A DNA stretch of 64,000 nt from Methanococcoides orientis (GTDB lineage Archaea; Halobacteriota; Methanosarcinia; Methanosarcinales; Methanosarcinaceae): NCBI RefSeq assembly GCF_021184045.1, contig NZ_CP073710.1:806001-870000 (forward strand). The letters are read 5' to 3'. The notes below the pieces were generated by a model. That model saw only the letters and a list, made by a program, of their open reading frames with translations. It had not been told where the DNA came from and did not search any database. Both the position numbers and the translations under genes were made by a program. Positions 36,217 through 44,661 of the stretch are shown here, one piece after another. Each line of letters opens with the position of its first letter. The first letter of the stretch is position 1.

Positions 36217-36550
36217 TAATTAGTAAAAGGCCATGGTATTTTAAAAAGCATGCGATTGAGGAATCTACTTTTGCTCAATGTAGATAGATGGTACATCACT
36301 CAACAATTTTTTGTTTGTTAACACTATTAACATAAAGTTTAAGTTGTATGCTATTTATTATTACAAAAATTAAAATTCGTAATAATAAATAACTGAAATA
36401 TTATACAACATAGCATTTGATTGTTGCAAATGATCATACCAATAGAACCTAAAACAAAGATAAATGCAGCCATAAACAGGAATTTAACTTAAAAATTCAG
36501 GTTCTGTTCATGAAGAACATTTGTAACATCATATCGGTGGTGTTAACAAA
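36217..36550 (+). promoter_or_regulatory. AT-rich control region of the iron-type ABC importer, with inverted repeats
   Basis: No gene. It contains 12-base inverted repeats TATTTATTATTA (36352-36363) and TAATAATAAATA (36380-36391) around a 16-base centre, and a shorter repeat GTTAA/TTAAC at 36317-36331. The location upstream of the substrate-binding gene suggests operator sites for a metal-responsive repressor. The arms are AT-only, so chance is a real alternative. Confidence 0.4.
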
Positions 36551-37669
36551 ATGAAATTCAAAGCATATAGTGGAATACTAATTATTCTCGTACTGATGCT
36601 GTCCTGTATCGGTGCTGGTTGTCTTTCAGGCTCCGGCCAGTCATCAGAGGAAAATGTTGAAGTTCAGACCATAACCGATGGTCTTGGCAGAAAAGTAACT
36701 GTCCCTGTTGGTCCTGAAAGAATTGTCTGTCAGGGGCCAGGGGCATTAAGGTATATTTGCTATCTTGGTGCACAGGATGCAGTTGTTGGTGTGGAAGACA
36801 TTGAATTGAGAAAAGATGAAAATAGAAGACCCTATGCTATTGCTAATCCTCAATTCCAGAACATGCCCCTGATCGGCGAATACAGGGGAAACACTGACCC
36901 CGAAAAGATCGTTACTGTCGATCCGGATGTGATCTTCTGGACATACGTACAGTCAGCTAATGATGCAGATGAACTTCAGGCAAAGACAGGGATCCCTGTG
37001 GTAGCTCTTAATTATGGAGATCTCGGCGTCTACCGCAATGATATGTACTTTTCACTACATACCATGGCAGAAGTAATGGGGAAAGAAGAGAGAGCTGAAG
37101 AGGTCATTAAGTTCTTCGATATGACAATTGAAGACTTAGAATCCCGGACATCGGATATCCCTGAAGACGAAAAGACATCAGTCTATGTCGGTGGCATAGC
37201 ATACAGGGGTCCGCACGGATTCCAGTCAACAGAACCGTCCTACCCGCCATTTACGCTGATAAACGCAAAGAATGCAGCAACTTCACTTGGGACCGAGCAC
37301 GCTGATGTGTCAAAGGAAGCTATCATTGAATGGGACCCCGAGATCATTTTTGTTGATCTTTCAACATACCAGACCACGCCTTCAGCAGTTGATGAGCTAG
37401 AAACTGATCCCGCATATACATCATTGACAGCTGTAAAGAGCGGCGAAGTTTATGGCATACTACCTTACAACTGGTACACTACAAACCATGGTTCAGTCCT
37501 TGCTGCTGCTTACTATTCAGGAAAGGTGATCTACCCTGAAAGGTTCCAGGATATCGAACCTTCCGACAAAGCAGATGAGATCTATACATTCCTCCTTGGG
37601 GAACCAGTTTATGAAAACCTGAGCTCCGGATTCAGTGCAGGATTCGGACAGATCGAACTGGATCAATAA
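36551..37669 (+). CDS. Iron-chelate/cobalamin-type ABC transporter substrate-binding lipoprotein
   Basis: 372 residues. Signal peptide with lipobox IGAGC and lipidated Cys24, then a class III (BtuF/FhuD-like) binding protein. The family opening VTDGLGRKVTVP appears here as ITDGLGRKVTVPVGPERIV. PEKIVTVDPDVIFW and SKEAIIEWDPEIIFVDLST end the two lobes, joined by a long central helix. Ligand: ferric siderophore, haem or corrinoid; the sequence does not decide. First of three genes in order (binding protein, permease, ATPase), with a 35-base gap to the permease. Confidence 0.88.
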   Translation: MKFKAYSGILIILVLMLSCIGAGCLSGSGQSSEENVEVQTITDGLGRKVTVPVGPERIVCQGPGALRYICYLGAQDAVVGVEDIELRKDENRRPYAIANPQFQNMPLIGEYRGNTDPEKIVTVDPDVIFWTYVQSANDADELQAKTGIPVVALNYGDLGVYRNDMYFSLHTMAEVMGKEERAEEVIKFFDMTIEDLESRTSDIPEDEKTSVYVGGIAYRGPHGFQSTEPSYPPFTLINAKNAATSLGTEHADVSKEAIIEWDPEIIFVDLSTYQTTPSAVDELETDPAYTSLTAVKSGEVYGILPYNWYTTNHGSVLAAAYYSGKVIYPERFQDIEPSDKADEIYTFLLGEPVYENLSSGFSAGFGQIELDQ

Positions 37670-37704
37670 AGAGTGAGTGGGACCTGGAGACTATCGGAGG
37701 AAAA

Positions 37705-38796
37705 ATGGAATTTACAGCAGATAAAATGGATGATCTAAAGGAAGATACACTTCCTTTGGACTATACAGGTTACATAAGAAAGAAGATATCATTCATAATG
37801 ATCTCATCAATCCTTTTGTTACTGTTACTCATCCATTCCATATCCGTAGGTGCTGCAAATATTTCTTTTACGGATGTAATGGCTGCACTGCTTGGCCACG
37901 ATGTTGGAAATGTTTCCACCATTATATGGAACATACGTCTCCCAAGAGCACTGACAGCCATTGTTTCAGGTATAGGCCTATCTGTTGCAGGCGTAGCGCT
38001 CCAGTCAATCCTCCGAAACCCGCTTGGTTCACCATACACGCTGGGAATATCACATGCTGCTGCATTCGGTGCAGCATTCTCAGTGATCGTTCTTGGCAGC
38101 GGCAGTATGCGAAGCACAGGAGCAGATGCGGTCATGCTGAACAATCCTTACATGACAACAGCGGTTGCATTCTTGTTCTCCATGATAGCCACATTCATCC
38201 TGATAGCTATCGCAAGGTACAGGAACGCTTCCCCGGAAGTTATGATCCTCACAGGGGTTGCACTGGCATCTCTTTTTACTGCGGGTACAATGTTCCTACA
38301 GTATTTTGCAGACGATGTCCAGCTTGCAGCAGTAGTTTTCTGGACCTTCGGGGACGTCGGGAGAGCCGATTGGGGAGATCTCGGGATACTGACAGCCGTC
38401 ATTGTTCCTTCAATGGCATATTTCATCCTCAACCGCTGGAACTACAATGCCATTGATGCAGGAGATGAAACAGCCAAAGGACTTGGTGTTGACGTGGAAA
38501 AGATCCGCCTCTGGGGTATGCTTGTAGCATCCCTGATGACCGCTTTTGTCGTGGCGTTCCTGGGTGTGATCGGTTTTGTCGGGCTGGTCTGTCCGCATAT
38601 TGCACGCAAGTTCGTAGGTGATGAACAAAGATTCCTCCTGCCGGCCTCCTGCCTTACAGGTGGCCTGTTGTTACTTGGTGCAGACACTGCAGCACGCCTT
38701 ATGCTCGCACCCCACGAGCTTCCGGTAGCTATACTGACCGCTTTTATGGGTGCTCCGCTATTCCTTTACTTGCTTATCAGGGGGTATCAACACTAA
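37705..38796 (+). CDS. FecCD-family ABC permease
   Basis: 363 residues with about ten hydrophobic helices. The family landmarks are present: IWNIRLPRALTAIVSGIGLSV, AGVALQSILRNPLGSPYTLG, and GFVGLVCPHIARKFVGDEQR, the coupling helix that contacts the ATPase. It forms a homodimeric channel for iron chelates or cobalamin. A hydrophilic N-terminal extension of about 25 residues precedes the first helix. Its stop TAA overlaps the ATG of the ATPase gene (TAATG), so the two are translationally coupled. Confidence 0.92.
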   Translation: MEFTADKMDDLKEDTLPLDYTGYIRKKISFIMISSILLLLLLIHSISVGAANISFTDVMAALLGHDVGNVSTIIWNIRLPRALTAIVSGIGLSVAGVALQSILRNPLGSPYTLGISHAAAFGAAFSVIVLGSGSMRSTGADAVMLNNPYMTTAVAFLFSMIATFILIAIARYRNASPEVMILTGVALASLFTAGTMFLQYFADDVQLAAVVFWTFGDVGRADWGDLGILTAVIVPSMAYFILNRWNYNAIDAGDETAKGLGVDVEKIRLWGMLVASLMTAFVVAFLGVIGFVGLVCPHIARKFVGDEQRFLLPASCLTGGLLLLGADTAARLMLAPHELPVAILTAFMGAPLFLYLLIRGYQH

Positions 38797-39551
38797 TGTT
38801 GAATGTAGAAGGGCTTGGCTTTAACTATAAGACCAGAAAAGTACTCGAGCAAATACACTTCGGCTTAAGGCCAGGTGAGATCCTTGCCATCCTTGGCCCC
38901 AATGGTGTTGGGAAATCGACACTTCTCAGATGCATAAATACCATACATCCACCTGCTACAGGGACTATTTTCGTTGATGGTGAAGAGGTCCTTTCTCTTG
39001 AAAAACATGAGGTCGCAAAGAGGATCGGTTATGTTCCACAAAGATCTGAGGTCGGAAGGCTAACTGCCTATGATGCTATCCTGCTCGGAAGGAAGCCGCA
39101 TATTGGCTGGAACATCAGAGAAAAGGATCACCGGATCGTTGAGTCCATCATTATGAGGCTGGAACTGGAAAAACTTGCACTCAGGTACATCAATGAAATA
39201 AGTGGAGGGGAACTTCAAAGAGTTGCAATAGCAAGAGCCCTCGTTCAGGAACCAAAGCTGTTATTGCTTGATGAGCCGACCAGCAGTCTTGACCTTAAAA
39301 AACAACTGGAGATACTACGTACTGTCAGACAGGTTGTAAAAGATAACAGGGTGTCTGCTGTCATAACAATGCATGACATTAATCTTGCACTCCGTTTCGC
39401 GGACAGGTATATTTTTCTGAAAGATGGAAACATTTTCGCCCATGGGGGACATGAGATAGTCGTGCCTGAAACTATTGAACAGGTATACGGTGTTTCTGCA
39501 ACCGTGGAAGAATTGAATGGATTCCGCATCGTTGTACCAAACGAAGAGTGA
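38796..39551 (+). CDS. FecE/BtuD-type ABC ATPase
   Basis: 251 residues. Walker A GPNGVGKST at 34-42, signature ISGGELQRVAIARAL, Walker B LLLDEPTSSLDLKKQ and switch His in TMHDINLAL are complete. YVPQRSEVGRLTAYDAILLGRKP is typical of the siderophore/haem/B12 importer subgroup. Start ATG overlaps the permease stop. Last gene of the importer operon; a pentanucleotide repeat follows 40 bases after its stop. Confidence 0.93.
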   Translation: MLNVEGLGFNYKTRKVLEQIHFGLRPGEILAILGPNGVGKSTLLRCINTIHPPATGTIFVDGEEVLSLEKHEVAKRIGYVPQRSEVGRLTAYDAILLGRKPHIGWNIREKDHRIVESIIMRLELEKLALRYINEISGGELQRVAIARALVQEPKLLLLDEPTSSLDLKKQLEILRTVRQVVKDNRVSAVITMHDINLALRFADRYIFLKDGNIFAHGGHEIVVPETIEQVYGVSATVEELNGFRIVVPNEE

Positions 39552-39590
39552 TGTGTAATAATAATTTATTACGCAACGAAGGAAAAGAAA

Positions 39591-39620
39591 AATGAAATGA
39601 AATGAAATGAAATGAAATGA
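39591..39620. repeat. Pentanucleotide microsatellite (AATGA)6
   Basis: Six perfect AATGA units, flanked by further near-units, in the gap between the ABC ATPase gene and a convergent hypothetical gene. No coding consequence is evident. Confidence 0.9.
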
Positions 39621-39733
39621 AAAAATGAAATAAACGTAAGCTGAAACGAAAAAAGATATAGCAAAAAATAAGGATAATGGATGTGTCAAAGGAAGTAAAA
39701 TTACATCCATTCAGCTTCTTTTCCGATCTTGGA

Positions 39734-40342
39734 TCAATAAACACTACCCCTGACAGAAGTACACTCTGCAGAGTTCCCAAAAATGTGATTTTTAATATTG
39801 AATCCCAAAAGGAAAGAACCAATGCACTGTTCTTTGCTGTTAGGATGCAACCTTGATCTTATATATTCATCCGTAAAACGGGAAGGTGAAGCCATGAGAG
39901 CATCGGAAATGCCTGGGATGTGGCCTATGTGAGGGAATGGTTTCGGATTAACTACCATACAGATAGAATCAGCAGAATCCCCTTTTTTTACTAACTTATC
40001 AAGTTCTACAACGATATTTCCAAAAACACAGTAACCTGAATGTTCCTGGTACTCCTGAAGTTTGACAGGATCAGTCACATCACCGCCTATTATCTTATCG
40101 CCATGCATCAATTTGATATTATTAGCCGGCCATCCAAACTCCTTGTTCGTCATGAAAGCCATCATTACATCACAATCAAGAACCTGCTTGACACCAAGGT
40201 TGTTCTTTTTACCGAAGAGAACTGATTTGACCTTTTCATCCTCCCCCTCAAGTTCAATTATTTTCCTTCGGTCCACATTATTAAGAAGCACTATTTGATC
40301 GATACCCCTTGTGGAATTTAGCTTGATCCTCACTTTGTCCAT
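39734..40342 (-). CDS. Hypothetical protein (methanogen-type, unknown family)
   Basis: 202 residues with a normal soluble composition. Possible landmarks are NLGVKQVLDCDVMMAFMTNKEFGW, SGYCVFGNIVVELDKLVKKGDSAD and NPKPFPHIGHIPGISDALM. No signal peptide, membrane helix or known catalytic motif is seen, and I do not recognise the family. The start ATG at 40342 lies behind an AT-rich 320-base upstream region. Codon use and the absence of strong alternatives support coding. Confidence 0.6.
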   Translation of the reverse strand: MDKVRIKLNSTRGIDQIVLLNNVDRRKIIELEGEDEKVKSVLFGKKNNLGVKQVLDCDVMMAFMTNKEFGWPANNIKLMHGDKIIGGDVTDPVKLQEYQEHSGYCVFGNIVVELDKLVKKGDSADSICMVVNPKPFPHIGHIPGISDALMASPSRFTDEYIRSRLHPNSKEQCIGSFLLGFNIKNHIFGNSAECTSVRGSVY

Positions 40343-40664
40343 TGTGTCTTCGTATGATATGGTATGACCCCCTATGAAATACCAGTATTTTTACTAAAAA
40401 AAACCAATATATAGTATTGTAATTCAATCATATTTAAGTCTTGTTTTGTTGATTTAGAAAATAAGGATGAAAATATACCTGTAAGTCCATATAAAGAAGA
40501 GAATCGGCCAAGACACTATATTTTAGTAGAAATCAGATTCAATAGACATGATAAATATTATAAATTTAAAAGCAGGAAGAATTGGATTAAATGAAAATTG
40601 AAAAGACAGTTAGAAAAAAAGAAAAGTAAAGTTAAGTGAAGTAAATAAAAAGATGCTAAGAATA
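40343..40664. other. AT-rich intergenic region without a gene
   Basis: About 320 bases between two minus-strand genes. It should contain the promoter of the hypothetical gene at its left edge and the 3' end of the Rsm22-like transcript's trailer at its right. No repeat, RNA or reading frame is convincing. Confidence 0.4.
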
Positions 40665-42155
40665 TTACTTCACCTTTTTAACAATGCTTTGTTTGCTCAA
40701 AAGCAGATTGTATGCACCTTTATCTTTGTTGTACTTAACAAGGACATTATGGAGCTCAAGAACATTTCCATAACTTTCCTCTTTGAGAAGCGCATTTTCA
40801 TAAACGACATTATGTGAAGGTAAGACAGCATATACCTGCTTATTTGAAGTTCCATCACATACCTTATAGACGGAATATTTATTGTCACCAAGATCTCCGG
40901 ACATGAGGGAACAAACAACGTTAATGCGTTTGTCAACATACTTTTTCATATCAGACAATCTGGCAAATTTTGCTTTTAGTGGTACCTTGTAGCTTACTTT
41001 GGACAAATTATCCTTCCTCATTATGGCATATGAATATTTGATATCAGTGTTAAGGTACCTGAAAGGCTCCTCGCATTCTGCGAGTTTTGACATCAGGATA
41101 GGTGGTTTGATGTCCTCTTTCTGCTCAAAGCTCCAGCACTCGTCAGGGTTACAGCCCCTGCACCAGATAAAGGAACATGGACTATAGATCCCAAGACCAA
41201 GATGCTTAAGAGCAAGAGTAAGCTTCCTGAACTCGGTTGAATTAACCCTGTCCGCAGGCTCGATAAGAACAATATTTCCATCGCCTGTGAGCTTCTCGGA
41301 CAGTTTTTTGACAAGCTGTGCTTTCTCATCGATTGTAAGCTCTTTGATCTCATTGAGAACATTGGAGAATACCATCAGGTCGATCTTATCAGGTAGATCC
41401 TCAGACTTAAGGTCCACGATATTGGCCTTAATAGGTTTTTCCACGGATACTCTTGCTTTGTTCTTTGCATATTCCGGCACGATGTGATCATATGCCTCGA
41501 TGTTCTCATCATAGAGTTCAACGCTATGGATAGATGCTTCTGCAACGTCGAGTCGCTTGTAGAAGTCAATAATAGAAAGTGGTACTGTACCCGGGCCGGT
41601 GCCTATATCAAGGATCTTCATCCTTGTCTTCAGCATGCCATCAAGTGCCATACTGTAGAGGATGTGTTCGAACTGTACGAAATAGACCGGAAACTGATAA
41701 GCAAGATAGGCAAGGATGCTATAGCCTTTTTCATAAGAGATATTCCTGGACTTCCCTGATTTCCAGTAAGCATTCTTCTGTGCTACTATCGCTTTTCTTA
41801 TTTTTTCCAGAACCAGAGGGTCATCCCAGTCCTTTGTAGTCTTATATTCGATGTACTGCTCAATATCCTTCTGGAGTTGTTTTGAGACAACAGGAGACCT
41901 GAAGAATGACCTGGTCCTACCCTGCTCTTCAACTGTAAGCTCCAGCTTTTCTTTACTGAGAGCACGAGTCATCCTGAAATCTTCATCCTGAGGTGTTGCA
42001 TTGATCTTAAGATCGAATAAGAATGGTGATACGGCTTTATAGATGTCCTGTGTTGACATCTCTTCTTCTATGTAATCCTTTATCTCCGATAGCATGAACT
42101 CCTTGTTCATACGTGAGACGTACTTCAGCACGGAGAGTATATTATTTTGGGGCAT
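40665..42155 (-). CDS. Rsm22-like SAM-dependent methyltransferase with cysteine cluster
   Basis: 496 residues. After an N-terminal helical region come RNISYEKGYSILAYLAYQFPVYF and the SAM-binding loop MKILDIGTGPGTVPLS. The acidic motif follows, then FSNVLNEI. A Cys-rich segment (YSPCSFIWCRGCNPDECWSF) resembles the metal-binding insertion of mitochondrial Rsm22/METTL17 proteins, which act in small-subunit ribosome assembly and carry an iron-sulfur cluster. Overall layout fits Rsm22-like family members in archaea; the rRNA target is unproven. Cytoplasmic, apparently monocistronic, ATG at 42155. Confidence 0.65.
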   Translation of the reverse strand: MPQNNILSVLKYVSRMNKEFMLSEIKDYIEEEMSTQDIYKAVSPFLFDLKINATPQDEDFRMTRALSKEKLELTVEEQGRTRSFFRSPVVSKQLQKDIEQYIEYKTTKDWDDPLVLEKIRKAIVAQKNAYWKSGKSRNISYEKGYSILAYLAYQFPVYFVQFEHILYSMALDGMLKTRMKILDIGTGPGTVPLSIIDFYKRLDVAEASIHSVELYDENIEAYDHIVPEYAKNKARVSVEKPIKANIVDLKSEDLPDKIDLMVFSNVLNEIKELTIDEKAQLVKKLSEKLTGDGNIVLIEPADRVNSTEFRKLTLALKHLGLGIYSPCSFIWCRGCNPDECWSFEQKEDIKPPILMSKLAECEEPFRYLNTDIKYSYAIMRKDNLSKVSYKVPLKAKFARLSDMKKYVDKRINVVCSLMSGDLGDNKYSVYKVCDGTSNKQVYAVLPSHNVVYENALLKEESYGNVLELHNVLVKYNKDKGAYNLLLSKQSIVKKVK

Positions 42156-42306
42156 CTTTTGAGAGGAAGGATCGCAAGTAATTAAAGCATTTTGGGAAAA
42201 GAAGAAAAAAGAACAGAAATGAAGAATTAGATGAAGAAAAGTTCATCGATATCTCAAGATGAGGGGAGATCCTTCGAACTTCTTCAAACAATGATTAGTA
42301 TAAAGA

Positions 42307-42579
42307 TCAGCTTCTTGCAAGGGAGTATTCGCCAAGCACCTTCAGGTATTCATCATCAACTTCCATCAGTACCGTCTCAAACATGGCCACATGGATCATT
42401 TCTTCTCTTGCAACATCAAGAAGTATCGCCCTGAGATCTTCATCATCGGTAAGAGCAGCCATTTGCTCATAAAGGTTGACAGCATCCAGTTCAGCTATCA
42501 TGGAAAGCCTCATGAGCTCCTTGTCAATATTTTTCTTATCCACTTTTTCAAGTTCAATAGGTATTTCTGATAACATCAC
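42307..42579 (-). CDS. EncFtn-like ferritin-fold diiron protein (copy 2)
   Basis: 90 residues, two-helix ferritin-like protein. Metal ligands Glu29, Glu59 and His62 (ELDAVNLYEQ, then REEMIH) have exactly the 30- and 3-residue spacing of encapsulated ferritins (Glu32, Glu62 and His65 in EncFtn). That family assembles diiron ferroxidase sites between subunits. AGGAGG precedes the ATG. It is 59% or so identical by eye to the gene just upstream, 11 bases away, so the two form an operon. No encapsulin shell gene is in the window, and no obvious C-terminal targeting peptide is seen; a free ferroxidase or rubrerythrin-like role is an alternative. Confidence 0.75.
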   Translation of the reverse strand: MMLSEIPIELEKVDKKNIDKELMRLSMIAELDAVNLYEQMAALTDDEDLRAILLDVAREEMIHVAMFETVLMEVDDEYLKVLGEYSLARS

Positions 42580-42590
42580 AGGAGCCTCCT

Positions 42591-42875
42591 TTATTTTTCG
42601 AGCTTTTCTTCAACTTCCTTTTTGCCCATCTTTAGCTCATAGTCCTGCTGTTCATCTTCTTTGAGCAAAAGTGTCTGAAACTCACCTACATGGGTCTTTT
42701 CTTCTTTTGCAACATCCAGAAGTACACGTTTTACTTCAACATTGTCTGTAAGAGCAGCCATTTGCTCATAGAGACTTATAGCATCTAATTCGGCAATTAC
42801 CCCAAGCCTCAGGATTTCTTTATTGACGTCTTCAGCAGCTACTTTTGAAAAGTCGATCGGTATTTTTGATAGCAT
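42591..42875 (-). CDS. EncFtn-like ferritin-fold diiron protein (copy 1)
   Basis: 94 residues, a paralogue of the downstream copy with the same ligands Glu29, Glu59 and His62 (ELDAISLYEQMAAL, then KEEKTHVGEF). The start MLSKIPIDF mirrors MLSEIPIEL of copy 2. The C-terminus differs: a highly charged tail (KMGKKEVEEKLEK) replaces the hydrophobic GEYSLARS of its partner, so the copies may form a heteromer. Iron oxidation and storage are inferred from the ligand spacing. Divergent from the cupredoxin gene with a 205-base shared promoter region. Confidence 0.75.
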   Translation of the reverse strand: MLSKIPIDFSKVAAEDVNKEILRLGVIAELDAISLYEQMAALTDNVEVKRVLLDVAKEEKTHVGEFQTLLLKEDEQQDYELKMGKKEVEEKLEK

Positions 42876-43080
42876 GTTTGCACCCTTTAAAGCTATGATG
42901 ATATCGAGTCGATCATAGTAAGCATTTAAACAAAAACAAAAATGCTACAACTCGATAAAACTCCCAATCAAATATCATCAACTTAACTATTAATAAATTT
43001 CGCAGGACTTTCGTTGGCAAAATGCATATTATTGATGTTAACCTAAATTTAGTTAATTTAGAAATAATCAAGGGGGACTT

Positions 43081-43533
43081 ATGATGAGAGCATTAATTGT
43101 ATTTATCGTCCTATTGACGACTATATTAATGGCAGGATGTGTACAGGATAGTGAACAACCTGCACAGGAAACAGATATAACCACAACAGAAGATACGGGT
43201 GAAGCCACAACAGAAGAAGACATTGTCGAGGATGCTGAAGATGAGGTAGAAGTAGCCGATGATGTCGATGAAACTCTGTCAAAGGACCATGAGGTTCTGA
43301 TCGAGGACTTTGAGTTCAAACCTGCCACCCTCCAGATATCAGTTGGTGACACTGTCACATGGATCAATATGGATTCAGCACCACACACAGCCACCTCTAA
43401 TGATGAGGGATTTGATTCAGGAAGTCTTTCAAAAGGTGAAAGTTTCAGCTTTACTTTCGAAGAAAAAGGAATTTTTGACTATATATGCACTTTCCATCCA
43501 TATATGGAAGGAGACATCACAGTAGAAGCTTAA
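43081..43533 (+). CDS. Cupredoxin (plastocyanin-like) lipoprotein
   Basis: 150 residues. Signal peptide with lipobox LMAGC and lipidated Cys20, then an acidic Thr/Glu/Asp-rich linker (about 22-68), then a blue copper domain. Copper ligands are His102 (SAPHTATS), Cys136 (YICTFHP), His139 and Met142, the type 1 set. It is anchored outside the membrane and probably carries electrons or buffers copper; in methanogens its partners are unknown. Two consecutive ATGs start the frame. The following hairpin is shared with the convergent MerR gene. Confidence 0.9.
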   Translation: MMRALIVFIVLLTTILMAGCVQDSEQPAQETDITTTEDTGEATTEEDIVEDAEDEVEVADDVDETLSKDHEVLIEDFEFKPATLQISVGDTVTWINMDSAPHTATSNDEGFDSGSLSKGESFSFTFEEKGIFDYICTFHPYMEGDITVEA

Positions 43534-43569
43534 AATAATTGCCTGAAACTGAGTATTTTGGATAAAAAA

Positions 43570-43586
43570 GGATGGAAATTCCATCC
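43570..43586. terminator. Bidirectional terminator between the cupredoxin and MerR genes
   Basis: GGATGG, loop AAATT, CCATCC, flanked by a T-rich stretch on each strand's 3' side (CATTTTTA on plus, TTTTTTATC on minus). Located between two convergent gene ends. Confidence 0.65.
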
Positions 43587-43623
43587 ACCCATTTTTATTC
43601 TGCCACTTTATTTTAGTTAGATT

Positions 43624-44460
43624 TTATCGTATAGGGACCTGTACTTCTGTCAATAACTCCTCCCCTGGAACCTCATTCGGATCATTAAGATAAAGAGCTC
43701 TGGAAGGACCTGACTGTTCCATCTCATTTTCAGCCATATATTCGAAAATCCGGGAATATGCAACATCAACTTCCTGATATGGTCCTTTATGGATCACAGA
43801 TACTGCCTTAATAGCAGGTAGTGTCGTAAGGACAATAGAGGATGTTTCCAAGCCAATGTTGCCTGAGATTGGTAGTGAAACTTCTATATCCGCATCATTT
43901 TCCCTATACTCTTTATCATGACAAAGGAACATTACCGGACCAGTCAACTTAATATTCTTACCTGACCTACTTGAGTTCCCAACAAACCCAAGCAATTCGC
44001 CGACCAGTTTTCCAATCGTTACTTCATAGCTTCCTGTTTCACGCATACTAAGTACACGCATCTTTGGTATTTCTTTCGTTGTTGGTTCTGATACTGACAT
44101 ACTAATCAACTCCAGTGTATCTGTCTGATTGAGCAAAAGATTCTGTATTTTTTGAAGCCTCCGGATCTCCAGCTGAGTTTCAGTATATCTTTTTTGCATC
44201 ATCCCACCAATGAATTCACCATCCCTTTGTTTTTCTGCCTCTAACAAAGAGGATATTTCATCCAACCCGAATCCCATCCACGATAGTATACGAATCTTAA
44301 CACCCCTTTCGATCTGATGAGAAGTGTAGCATCGGTAGCCTGAGAAAGCATCTTTTGCTTCGGGGACAAGAAGCCCTTTCTGGTCGTATAACCTGAGAGC
44401 TTTTTGGGTTAAGTGAGTCATTAATGAGAATTTGCCAATTGGTATTCGATCGAATTTCAT
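43624..44460 (-). CDS. MerR-type regulator with GyrI-like effector-binding domain
   Basis: 278 residues. N-terminal winged-helix MerR domain (KFSLMTHLTQKALRLYDQKGLLVPEAKD, then GYRCYTSHQIERGVKIRIL) and a dimerisation helix. A C-terminal GyrI-like ligand domain follows (LPAIKAVSVIHKGPYQEVDVAYSRIF ... SRALYLNDPNEVPGEELLTEVQVP). This BmrR-like layout senses lipophilic drugs or cations and activates efflux genes. ATG 44460 is chosen; TTG at 44469 is weaker, and the TATA-like TTATATA near 44490 would leave it little leader. The target gene is not evident: the nearest exporters are far away. Confidence 0.85.
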   Translation of the reverse strand: MKFDRIPIGKFSLMTHLTQKALRLYDQKGLLVPEAKDAFSGYRCYTSHQIERGVKIRILSWMGFGLDEISSLLEAEKQRDGEFIGGMMQKRYTETQLEIRRLQKIQNLLLNQTDTLELISMSVSEPTTKEIPKMRVLSMRETGSYEVTIGKLVGELLGFVGNSSRSGKNIKLTGPVMFLCHDKEYRENDADIEVSLPISGNIGLETSSIVLTTLPAIKAVSVIHKGPYQEVDVAYSRIFEYMAENEMEQSGPSRALYLNDPNEVPGEELLTEVQVPIR

Positions 44461-44661
44461 TGTGCTCAACAGATGATCGACTTAAAAGTATATAAGAGAA
44501 TTTTTTCTGACGCGGGGGAGAGTTTTCAACTAAGATTGAAATAAAAGACATTAAAGTAACAAAAAACAGAACATTAAAATAAGCCCTATTTAAAACATAC
44601 ATTCATTCAAGGAAAAATAATTCTTAAAACTGATCATCACTAAAAAAACAGAGGGTTCAAA

